The notes below the pieces were generated by a model. It was given only the letters and a program-made list of their open reading frames with translations. It was not told where the DNA came from and did no database searches. Shown piece by piece: positions 13,511 through 24,400 of a DNA stretch of 64,000 bases (positions are counted from its first letter, which is position 1; each line of letters opens with the position of its first letter). The position numbers and the translations under genes were made by a program. The stretch is from Gnetum montanum. Taxonomy: Eukaryota; Streptophyta; Gnetopsida; Gnetales; Gnetaceae. The DNA lies in contig MNCI01033500.1 of assembly GCA_015680685.1 (NCBI GenBank), positions 196,599-260,598 of the forward strand. Reading direction: 5' to 3'.

Positions 13511-15832
13511 CTTGGATCGATTATCCAAACCACTCAACTAAAAGGCTAGTTGTAAATGTATAGCCCTCGTAGCATTTCATTGTTGTGACTATGGGGAAAT
13601 TTCACATTACATAGATAGATTAGGAGGTAACTAGGTTGAGGAAAAAGGGATGTATGTAGATGGATAAGGAGGATGGTATGGATATGGGTGCTCCCCTTGA
13701 GTAGATGATGAATAAGTTCTATGGTACTTTGGAGGGTAATAGTGATGTTGGAATGAGGCATGGCTAGCAAAACTTCATGGAGAAATAGGTTTCTAAACAT
13801 TGTACCCATATGGATCTAGTTGCCTATAAGGATACTACTATCTTGGCAATGGCATCCCCCATGACTGTGGTTGCTGCCAATCTTGATATTGTTCATATGG
13901 TTGTGATGGATCTTCACTTGGATAGTAAGCTTGTTGATGCTGGTGAAACTTCCTTGGATTGCATTGTGGATAAGGTAATCATCTAGTTGCTTGCTTACAT
14001 GCTAGTCAAGGATTCAACATGTACACCCCAGACTCTTGTAAGTGTGACACCATAGGGCAAAATCCCTTAGGATGTTCATACTAACAAATGTTACACCCAA
14101 CATCATCATCACAACCTATCTCCACAACTTCTTCTACTACAGCAACTTTGCCCTTACCTCTTTGGTAGGCACATTCAACTTATTTCCACCTCCTATAGTT
14201 GTGATCACTATTCTACTCTTTGGATTCCTCAGCAATCTTCATAGTAGTTTGGAATTTTTCATCCAAAGAGTTCCATAATTTATCAATCTTTGCCAAAATA
14301 TTAGAAACAGATTTTTTGATGGGCAAGGTTTTTCTATTCACCACCTCATCGAGTGGTGATTCCTCCTTGTCATAGAATTGAACCTCTCTTTTTCTAATGG
14401 AAGGATCCCTATTATATTCTTCTACACTTCCCCTTTTCTACAACTCACCTTCTTATTTTGCTACCTACTCTATCAGCCTTTGGATCTAATGAGCTCTTAT
14501 TTCAGATAGTCTCCCTTGGGCATAAACCCCAAGAGTTCTTCTAGTTTATGCTCTGAGCCCATTTATGATGTGGTGGAGTTGTTCCATTTGAGAATAACCA
14601 TGACCAAGACATCGGTATAAAAGAGAATAATATCTACCCATGGTAGCATCCAAGGGTTCATGTGTTCCTTGTTTCCAGTTTTGGATTTATCTTCTTAGAT
14701 TGGACACTCTGAAGTACATCTAGTATTTGTCATTAAATAGTTTCAGCATGGTACTCCATCTACGAATGGATTCCAGCTCCAAGGACCAATACTAGCTTTT
14801 TTCTTCCTTGAAGAGTGTCTTGGGAAATAGCTTGAATTTCTTCCAATCATTTTCAATGTTCTTCAAGGCATGAGCATCATGGAAAGCTTGTACATGTGTC
14901 TGTGGATCAAAGTTATATCCCCGCTCAAATCTTGGGATATTGTTCATGTCTAAGTGCTTGATCCGACTATCTTTCACATGCCTAGTTCAAATCTTGATTG
15001 CCTCTACAATGTTAAGCATGCTTCAAGTTGCCAAAAAAGGCTCATCATCATCATTATTTTATTATCACTAGTGTTGTGCTTTATTACCACTTTGATTATT
15101 ATGGGCATGGTGATCAGTATTATTGTTCTACTGCTCACCTCCATCATGATTATTCTTTTTGTAGAATTTTTCAAAATCAAAAGAGGAAGAATAAGTAGAT
15201 GCAGATGAAGAGGGCAAAGAGGGAGGAGGACTACCTTCACCATGATATTTACCAATTTCCCTTTAGTTATCATGGCCATGTTTGTCAATTTTCTTATCAT
15301 CTTGATGCTTGTCTAAGCCCTTGCCTTAACTGTCATCTTTTTCTAAACCTGGATTATTGCTTGTAGAATGCAAATTCAAGGCCACACCCTCATCACCAAT
15401 AACATAGCATGGAGAATTTTCATGCTAAGAGCCCTTAGAGGGAGGATTCTTGTTGTTTTCTTAGTTTAGCAAGAATAAGGGATTAGTGAAATGTTTCCCC
15501 TTCATAGCCTCATGATGCCTCTCCTAGTGTCGATCTTGCCTACATTGTGTTTCGGTGGGATGGTAGTCCTAGTAGTTGTAGTCATGCACAACATACTCTT
15601 CCTAAAGGTTATGGATGCCTAGCTTCTTAAGAGTTTGAAGTAGCATCATGGGCACAAATCGATCTGGAGGCATTACAATGTTGCCTTCCATGTCTTAGCA
15701 TTGTAGTTGCTCATCTTGATGTAGGATGAAGGTGAAATTAGGCACATACTCATTTGGTTGAGTATATATCACTTTGCATTCTTGTGGGACTCGCGATTTT
15801 ACATCATCTCACCTATGAGAAGAAGAAGACAT
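13510..15832 (-). pseudogene. Element B gag
   Basis: The likely start is the ATG whose minus-strand first base is 15832. It begins MSSSS and soon reads NEYVPNFTFILHQDEQ, a segment shared with the gags of elements C and E. The retrotransposon gag core is at 14977-14792 (FERGYNFDPQTHVQAFHDAH then KNIENDWKKFKLFPKTL). A low-complexity Pro/Gln/Tyr-rich tail precedes the protease. Multiple stops interrupt it. Confidence 0.75.
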
Positions 15833-15966
15833 TTTTGCAAAATAAATAAAATAATCATTGTGCTTGTTGTAGTTATATAATTTGAGAATGATGTCGATCT
15901 TGGGTTCGTCTAATGATATTAATAATGTTCACTAATCCTAGGTAGTGCATGTTTCAACAAAAGAGT

Positions 15967-15984
15967 CCTAGAAAACAATGCCAA
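15967..15984 (-). other. Primer binding site of element B (tRNA-Asp type)
   Basis: Immediately inside the 5' LTR the minus strand reads TGGCATTGTTTTCTAGGA. This matches the plant tRNA-Asp PBS (TGGCGCCGTTGCCGGGGA) at 11 of 18 bases. The differences are mostly G-to-A and C-to-T. Position and register agree with the better preserved PBS copies in elements C and E. Confidence 0.65.
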
Positions 15985-16849
15985 TGATGAACAGTGAGGT
16001 ACCCCTATGCCCAACCATATGAATCGCAAAGCGTTCACGCGCGATCCGGTTGAATTCCGTGGACTCTATAGTTTTCAGTGCACTAGTTCTCTAGGAAGTA
16101 AACTAGATGTTGAGGATGTTTGTTGTCTTCCCAACTACACTTGTGAAGCTTAAAGGTATGGTTTAAGTGTAATTGAGGAACATGATTTTTGTCATTCTAT
16201 ATTTTATGGTTTTGATGTTTGAAATAAACAAGATAGAGAATAAAATAATTTAATACCTACTTTGATCTAATGGGCTAACTACTACTCAACTAGTCCTAAC
16301 ATAAGTATCCAATCCCACTTGTTGAACACATCCTAAACACATATAACATTGTTGGATTACCAAGCATTCAGTGCTGCTGGGATTACCAAATGTCATAAGC
16401 ATGCTCAAAGTGGTCATACTTATGTGTTTACTTAATTGCTATTTAGCTTATCTTACTTAATTACTTAATTAGCTTAATTATTGGAAAACATTGAATAAAT
16501 AGCTTAAAACATTAAATACATGAACAAAACTATCTAGAATACTACAAGGTTTATCAAGAAGTTCATCTTTATTGTTGAACACATTGTCATGCTTAGGTAC
16601 AATAGTGCTTGAATAAAGATCCATACACTCAATGACTTCTGCTATGGGCACTTGGGAAAATATTCTAACTTTCAAATGTAAAAATTACAAGAGCTTTACT
16701 ACACTATGATAGAATGAGTGCCTAAACACAGCAGGTTGCCATGTATTTATAGGCAAGAATAGTCCCTACATTGATGGGGCCATGTTGATGCATGAAACGA
16801 TGCATCGACAGGGCCTAGTCAACAAGGCCTAGATGATGAGGCCTCATCA
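15985..16849 (-). repeat. 5' LTR of element B
   Basis: This LTR of 865 bp is bounded by TGATGA at 15985 and CTCATCA ending at 16849 in plus-strand order, the same terminal pattern as the LTRs of C, D and E. It contains a minus-strand TATA box (CCTATAAATAC, about 16743-16753). The phrase around 16010-16070 (CCAACCATATGAAT... GCGATCCGGTTGAATTCC) is shared with element C's LTRs. Confidence 0.75.
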
Positions 16850-19800
16850 CATGGCCAATCCACAACTCATCAAGATGCAACTAGCAATAAATCATAGTGG
16901 TAACTATGAATGGGTTTGACTCAAAGTCAATCGCAATAGATTAAAAAGTAAGTTATCATGTAGAGTCTCTTTCAAAAATTGGGACTATGGTAAGGTGCAA
17001 CTCACAATGAGACTACAAGGAATTTTGGCTTACAGTCAGGTCACACTAAGAAATAATCAACTCTCAAGTTTTTAAATTTGGATAAATTACAAGTAGTTTC
17101 AACTTGTAGGAGGTCATAGCCAATAATAACTACAAGGAGGTGCAATCCATAGTAGGTCAAAATAAGCCTCTTTAAGTTATATGTTATATGTCCATAACTT
17201 TATTAGCTAATGTAGTTATCTTTGATGTGTGTTTAATAAAGATGGTTTTAATTGATTTTCCTTTCTACATGCATTATTGGATCATTTGATGGATTATAGT
17301 TTGAAAGTATATTAGTTTAAGGTTCACTACACAAGAATGGTATGTTTCAAGGATGCCTCATAGTGAAGACTCAAGCTACCTAATGGTATCAAAGAGTTAG
17401 GGAAACCTTTGCCATTTCATTTACTTATATTATGCATGTTTTTTTGTTGGGTTTGAACTAGATTTAATGATTTGATTTTGGTGAAATTGGGTTCTAAACA
17501 TGGCATCTAGGCTAAAAAGGATGCAAAAATTCAAGAATGATTTTGAAAGAGTGGAAGGGTATGTCAAAATTCATGTGGAAGAAGTTGAATGTCATTTTTT
17601 CCAAAATGCCTTCAAACCATCTAAGAAGTAAGGAAAATAAGGAGTCTAATGGACTTGAGATAAAGAAAAAAGGAAGTTCTCATACATCTCATGTTGGAAA
17701 AATCAATACTTAAAGCAAAAGGTTCCTAGTGTGTAATCCACAAGCTTCATCAAAGAGGGACTAAAATATTCAGAGAAATTCAAGTTGGTGTGCATTATAG
17801 GTCTATAGGAAATCCTTCCTTAATATGTGAGGAAGAAGAATCCAAGCTATGGGAAGAGAAAGAATCATGAGTGTCATACCTCTAAAATTGTACTTAAGAT
17901 ATAATTATACTTAATCATCAATGAGGTATGTTAAGAATGAGAATAACTACTTAAAAATCCTAAAGCAAATATATCACTTATAAAATTGTATAAGCTATAT
18001 AAACCAACTTAAAAACTTAAATAACTTAGAAACAATCTCTAAGTTTAACATATTACTATCCTTTAGGCCTCATTATGCTATTAGATTAGAGTTTTATTGA
18101 AAATCCATATTTATGCCAAAAATAGAATTCCATTAAATGGTTGAAACATAAAATGAAATACATCAAGATAAGTAGTCTTTCTCAACCAATGTTAATCCCT
18201 CTTTCAACTCCTCCTTCTTCACCTCCAATGCATCCTACATAATCTATATGAAACATATAAGGAATAGAACACCTTCACTAAACAAGAAACTACCTTTAAG
18301 CTCCCTAGGACAATACTAGAAAATGGGGCTCATAAGCTACAAAGCACAATGTTAGAAGCAATAGCAATTATAGTTAACTTAACTATTAATTTTGATATTT
18401 ACTATTAACTCATAGCATTAATGTAATATTTACCTTTAACTAATGACTCTTTATTATTAATGATATTTCATGGGTCACTACAACATTAGAATAACTAAAA
18501 GATTGATACTAACTTAAACTAGCCATCAAGATCTCTTAGTTGGAAACCTCACCATTCTAGACCCCCTCAATAATAAATGCTACCTTTTGGGTAGTGTTTA
18601 TGATTACTATCAACCCTTCATCTATCCTAAGTTCTAGCTCCTCACTATCAGCTAAGGTTTCTTGATACTAGACTGCATGGCACTAAGTTGATGAGATAAC
18701 TCCAAAGTCAACTTATTCTGATTGACCAATTGGTACCATACTAGTTACCTTTCTGCAAAATCATGTCAAGTAACAAGAAAATCTATTAAAACCCTAAAGT
18801 TGTTCTCCTTGCATTTTAATGTTATGAACATGCCTAGAATGTCACCTAGTTGCTTCTACCATTGATGTTGGTTCCACAAGAAGCCACTAATACTACACCA
18901 CTTAATAAAAAGTGTCATTTTTACCATTGCAACCCCTAATTCTATCATAGCTTTAGATAACAATGTATATAACATGTTGCAAGTTGACCATAAAGAGTTT
19001 TGATGAAATTCCCAACAAACTTCATGTAACACCCCACCCTAGCTAGGGTAGGGTGATGCTTAGGATCAAGTAATCTTACAACAAAAGCATGATACCTAAA
19101 AACCAATGATGTGTAGAATACATGATATTAAGGAAGGTCAAATTGCACAGAAATTTCTTACCACACCAAAAACTAAACATACATTTCAATTTATAAAAAT
19201 GCAAATCATAAGCATATAACCATACCTAATGTCTCTAGATGGGATGTAATACTTCATAGGTCACAATGTGCAAATTAAGACCACTAGATATAACACCATT
19301 GCTAACCAAGGAGAAATGATGTTGAAAACATTGGAAAGAAAGAGGAAAAGGCCAGAACTTATGAGAAATGTAAAGTAATTACAAGTTTATTATAAAATCA
19401 AATCATGTGTTAGCAATCAAAAGAAGAGAGAGAATCAAATAAAATGGTTTAGAAGAAATATCATAAGGATAATGTGCAACAAAGATCATTTTCTTTACCT
19501 TGGCAAGATTTGAAGAACACAAGGCTTGATAAGCACAATCTAGCTTCTTATGAGATTACACACTAAAAAATGGGCTTAAATTTGAAAACCATCGAGAGAA
19601 TTCCTATGCATACTAAAGAGAAGAGAGCAAAAGTAACAAAGAGATGCACATAATTGATGTCAAGAGAGCAAGTTTTGCCAAGTATTTACACTGAAAGTGT
19701 CAAAACTCTCTTGTACTTGGCCATACATTCTCTTGTACCCACCCACCCATGCACTCTACGCATCAAAATCTATAGTGACAATGTCAAAACTCTTGTACTT

Positions 19801-20340
19801 AGCCATACTGTGCCATCCTCCCCAACTAAATCAACCAAGAAAATCCCCAACTCTAACTATCAAAATTATCCTAGCCTTGTCCCAGCAAAATGGGATCAAA
19901 CAAAATGATATGATATTGTATAAAATAGTAACTACTTTTCAAGTTTCAATTTTTTTCCTCTGCTTCTCTACTTTTAAACTCTGAATCTAAATTTTTATTT
20001 TTTAATACATTTATTTTTTTAGGTCCACCACCTAATTTTCGATTTTGAATTTCTTTATTTAGTGATGTTTTGTTAGAAATGAACAAATTAATTAAGAGTC
20101 TATGAAGATCAAGTTAGTTTAAATTCTATTCATAACTAAATAGATGTGATATTGAATTACTTTCTACAAGGTTTTTGAAAATTTTAGATTTTATTAAGGG
20201 TTCTCAATATATATGGGCCTTCCTTAACAAAAACCCAAACTAAAAGTCCTCTAGGGACAATAAATGCTCATTTATTAAATAAGTCTCATTGGAGGGCCTC
20301 CTAATTGAAATCTCATTGATTGCATCAAATAAAGATCTAA
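16850..20340. other. Decayed intergenic DNA with possible LTR start
   Basis: No gene is recognisable. 17375-17400 has a TGGTATCAAAGAG phrase like a tRNA-iMet PBS, followed at 17500 by a short frame starting MASRLKRMQKFKNDF, perhaps a gag remnant. At 19025 the plus strand reads TGTAACACCCCACCC, a typical start of plant Ty3 LTRs. It is followed by a perfect 14-bp palindrome (ACCCTAGCTAGGGT, 19036-19049). No matching LTR end or partner was found. 19654-19950 contains two imperfect copies of a TGTCAAAACTC..TTGTACTT.GCCATAC phrase. The rest is AT-rich and featureless. Confidence 0.35.
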
Positions 20341-20354
20341 GAGATATTTAAGGT

Positions 20355-20486
20355 ACGCATTATAATATGAAATAAGATTTTAAAAAATGTAAGAGTAAGG
20401 ACATAGCTAAACACTTTATCAACGCATTATGATATGAAATAAGATTTAAAAAAAAATGTAAAAGTACATAGCTAAACACTTTATCA
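20355..20486. repeat. Tandem duplication, about 67 bp period
   Basis: Two adjacent copies start with ACGCATTATRATATGAAATA at 20355 and 20422 and end with GCTAAACACTTTATCA. They differ at a few bases and in the length of an internal A-run. The repeat lies in the 3' flank of the helicase-PARP gene. Confidence 0.8.
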
Positions 20487-20939
20487 AGTTTGGTTCTAAT
20501 GGTTCGAATCCCAATCCCAATACCAGCACCGTGTATGCTTCCTTAAAAGCATATTCCAAACTATTCAAAGTACAGATACCGCAACCCAGTGATCTGTGGA
20601 AAAAAACCCAATGGTCCTTGATTAAACCTACATTTATATAATAAGAAACTCTATATAAGAAACTAGACGTTGATTCTAATGATTTGCCAGTTTGGATAAA
20701 TTACCCTTGCGCGGGTGACGAAATCCTGAAAGAAGAAAAACGACATATGCAAGCGAAACCAAACAATCTTTTTATCACAAAAAATGCAGATTAGACATTT
20801 TCAAGTTCCAAACCAACTTCAGCAATCAAACCTGCATGAGTATTTAGGACAACAGAGCTTCGAGTACGATTGGACAGCGTCAGATTCCTCACCCACGAAG
20901 AAATCCGAACTCAAAAGAACATCCATGGTTCCCTCTCTA

Positions 20940-21480
20940 TTATTTAAAGTGCACTACATATCGAGGAAGCAAAAATTCAGATCGTTTGAAAACCAGAACG
21001 TCTTTAGAAGCTCCATGAACATAGTCTGAGCCAATGGAACCCACTAGAGCCAGAGAGAGCAGCATCATCCCCTGACCTCCAGAGTAGGGAATAGATATGT
21101 CTGGATCCAACGCCGTATAAACTCCGCTACCGTAAAGTGATCCGTTTCTGACAGCAACCCCATCACCGCCGATCTTAAAACCCTCTTCAATAATATTGTC
21201 AATGGCTTCCTTTCTGGTTCCGTGAAAAACCAACATCTCCGTGGAAGGGGTACCCATCTGTGACTTCGCTAATTCGTACCGACTTTCCAGAGATTTGTTA
21301 AATATAACATCCACCTGCAGAACCTGCGGCGCCAACAAAATATATTTTTTTGGTTAATCATGGGATGGAATTTCAAATGGCAAAGGAAGGAAGGAAGGAA
21401 AAGAACCTTATGGCTGCTACGGTCGCTTGACATTCTATAGAACTGGGATTCTGCAACTCTGAAATGGTACTCATTGCTCG
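20940..21480 (-). other. PARP-type ADP-ribosyltransferase domain 2 (H-Y triad without Glu)
   Basis: Exon 11 plus the end of exon 10 (from about EYHFRVAESQFYRM). LVFHGTRKEAIDNIIEEGF supplies the His (about H1752). GSLYGSGVYTALDP supplies the Tyr (about Y1787). The third position falls in KDVLVFKRSEFLLPRY and is Asp or Val depending on alignment, not Glu. This resembles mono-ADP-ribosylating or inactive PARPs. The stop is at 20942-20940. Two possible acceptors lie 9 nt apart at the exon start (GCCGCAG and TTCTGCAG); I used the upstream one. Confidence 0.85.
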
Positions 21481-24400
21481 TGTTGCCAGAGAAGGTTTCA
21501 GAGGGTTTGATGGGGATGCAGGTGAAGTCGTTGGGGAACATGGAGGCGCTCTGTGGTTTTGGATCGCCCATGAATCTGAAATGCACGATGAAACGCGGAA
21601 TTGCTTGCCTTGGATCGTATACCACATATTCGTCATACAGAGTGCCTCCCGATACCCGTCCTCCCCTCATGGAATACAGCGAATCGTATCCTTTCTTTCT
21701 CAATTTTTCGGCGTCCATGTCTGGGTAGTCCTTGTTCACCCTGAGTTCATGTTAGTTTAGTATTGGCGAATAAACTTGGGAGTTGGAATAGGGTTTAAGA
21801 AACGGAATTCTTACGTCCATGGCTTGCCCAACAGGACAGCGCACAATAGGAGTTTATTGCTGTCCTTGGTGTACATTCTCTGTGCACTTTTGCTGGAATC
21901 CGTGGCAAAATAACATCCCTGAAATAAACCCACAACCAGATCTGTTGTTTTCACTGAGAACGGAAAAAATAAGTGATTAAAAAAAAGTTCAGGTATTATT
22001 ACTCTTCCAAACATGTTGCTGTTGTTTGCAGCAGGCAGACGAAATCCTTTCGTCGTTATGCCTTCCACGCCGTCGTCACTGGTACCGTGGAATAAGAGTT
22101 GAGGTTCTACGTCTGGTTCAATTAGATCACGACGCGCTTTCAAAAATTTGATCTCCAATGTTGGATTAAATACCTTTTGGATTCTGGTAACAATAAGGAC
22201 CATGTTGTGTCCAGGTTGTATGAACTTCTCTGTGCGGTCACGGACCTGAAATGGGAAATTGGAAATGAACATTAAAAAAGAAAAATTTAAATGATCAGAG
22301 GATGAGAAACCAACCATAGGATATAACATCTCATGAAGATTATGATTATTCTTAGACGACAAAATGATGGACCTAAAACACACCTGCATATACTCTGCTG
22401 CTGTGCTTCCACTGTCCGTGAGATCTGTTATTGCCATTGCTGGAGTTTCTGACTCTAATCTTTTAAGTTCAGCCTCGATGGTTTTCCTGGTCAACTTAAT
22501 ATGCTCAATTCGCAACTTCTTTTCTTGCTCCTGTTTTGCTTTTTCAATTGCAATACAAGTGCCACATTCATTCTTTTCACAGTCCCTGTAGCATTCTAGT
22601 TGACATGGATGTCCACATTCTAGAATTTTGCTGCAAGGCTCAAGACACTTGAGTTGGGATTTAAATTTCTTCCAGCATAGCACAATTTCCTCGTGCCCAC
22701 AAAGAGCATGGACGTAAACCACCTTCTGCTGGCATGGAACCATGTCCTCTGTATCTGAACATTTTCGCACTCCCTGATGTCCACACATTTTATAAACGAA
22801 ATGCACTGTCTCTTTACATTTTGGGTGATTCCCAAAATGACAGGGAGCATTGCAAGCGTGACCACAATCCATTTGGAAGATGCAAGGTCTTCCACACACA
22901 TGTATATTGAAGTTATCTGCTTCGTTGTTTGAGATAGTGTAAGTTTTGTCAGGATGCCGTGGGCACTTTAGAGGAATGGCCTCTCCTACACAGTTTTCTT
23001 CACTCATGTAATTTAACAATTGTGCCCAGTGTTCCGACCGTTTTGTCAAAGTTTTCGTGTTTCCACACATGTAAAATGCCCCTCTTGCTCTTGACACTGC
23101 TACACACATACGATTTCTTTTACCCAAATGTCCTATAATGCTTTTATCATTACTCCTCACCAGAGATAAGATAATCACTCTATTTTCGGAACCCTGAAAC
23201 AATCAATGGAAGACAATTCATCAAGCATCACTATCAACAACTTCAATTATGTCACTAAGATATACAAAGATGTAATACCTGAAATCTGTCTATTGTAACC
23301 ACTTGGACTTTTGGTGAATCAGCATTGTTCAGCATCCTTTTTAACAAGTTTGCCTAGTTGAACAAAATGGAAATCTACATCATTTGAATTTTGAATCCGA
23401 CAAAACGCAGAATTAGTTCAGTTTCCACAGGTGATAACCATACCTGCCCATTGTAAGCACATAGAATTGTCATTTCTTCCGGTACTTGGCCTTCGGATAG
23501 CAACCACTGCACAAGAGCAACCACCATTGTTGCCTCACCGCGGTTTGTGACACTTCGTTTCTCATCTTCCTTATGTGAATGTGACCAAAAATACATGGGT
23601 GTTGCCATGCAATCTGGTGATTTGTTTCTTTCGCCTGATACAAAGGGCTGATTAGTGCGAATTTTGGGGTATATGGGTTTGATCATGGGCACAAACTCCT
23701 CTCTCATTCTACTCTGGCACATGAGAGACTGGTAAGGCATCCCATTGTGCTCTACCAGTCGCTCAAACAATGACACTGCAAAGCCATGCCTGAAAACATT
23801 CTCCACATCCAAACGGTAATTATTAGGTTCTCCTTCCTATATCATAACATGAAACCTTAACAGCAATCAGCACAAAAAGCTTTCATCAAAACCCAGCACT
23901 CATCAATGACTTAAACTAAAGTGGAAATTTGAGTCCTGAACAATTTTTCAAATGGTAAACTTTATACCCTTCCTCCAGTTTATAGAACTCTACACTTGGG
24001 TATAATTGGTAGTGATCTCCAATTAATATCAAATGCTGAACACTTGGGCAAATAGCAGCTATTAACTGTGGTTCCAAGACTTCAGCTGCTTCCTCCACAA
24101 ACACTATTGCAGGCTTCAATGCACTCACAATTTCTTGGTTCATAGCAACTCCCTGAAAAATACACATGTTGCAAATACAATAATCATAAATAAAACAAAA
24201 TTTCCAAAAATCCAGTATGAACATAAACAAAGGGAATATGATTCCAAAAATCTTGAAAAAATAAAATAAAATAAAATGCAAACTATGAATAGTACAACCA
24301 AGCGAATATGATTAGCTTTCCTATGATATACTGGATGTCTTGTGTTCCAACGTTGAACCTATTTCTTGTAAAAAAAAACAAATTTAAATGGAAGTAATAT

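Larger units (their letters stand above)
7688..16849 (-). mobile_element. Element B: Athila-like Ty3/gypsy retrotransposon, 3' LTR missing
   Basis: On the minus strand the order is 5' LTR (16849-15985), PBS, gag, protease, RT/RNase H, integrase and 3' spacer. It is the same family and orientation as elements A and C. All coding parts carry stops or frameshifts. The left limit is the point from which A and B can be compared (A 8, B 7688). Its true end may lie further left, but no copy of its LTR is visible between 6200 and 7690, so its 3' LTR is lost or decayed beyond recognition. Confidence 0.85.

Noticed and set aside
19654-19984. Two overlapping plus-strand frames of 84 and 95 codons
   Set aside because: They arise from a locally repeated phrase, lack any known motif, and have no promoter or splice context.
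20460-20525. Possible tRNA or tRNA-derived SINE (GGTTCGAATCCC, like a B box, with TAGCTAAACA upstream)
   Set aside because: No acceptor stem or cloverleaf can be drawn and the upstream A-box match is weak. The B-box-like word alone is not enough.
21464-21760. Plus-strand frames opposite the PARP exons
   Set aside because: The minus strand carries clear PARP motifs with proper splice junctions. The plus frames have no recognisable domain.
24181-24281. Extension of exon 4 upstream as a hydrophobic N-terminus (MHFILFYFFKIFG...)
   Set aside because: This is intron sequence. A good acceptor (TTTTTCAG/GG) precedes GVAMNQ, and joining there restores the expected motif order.
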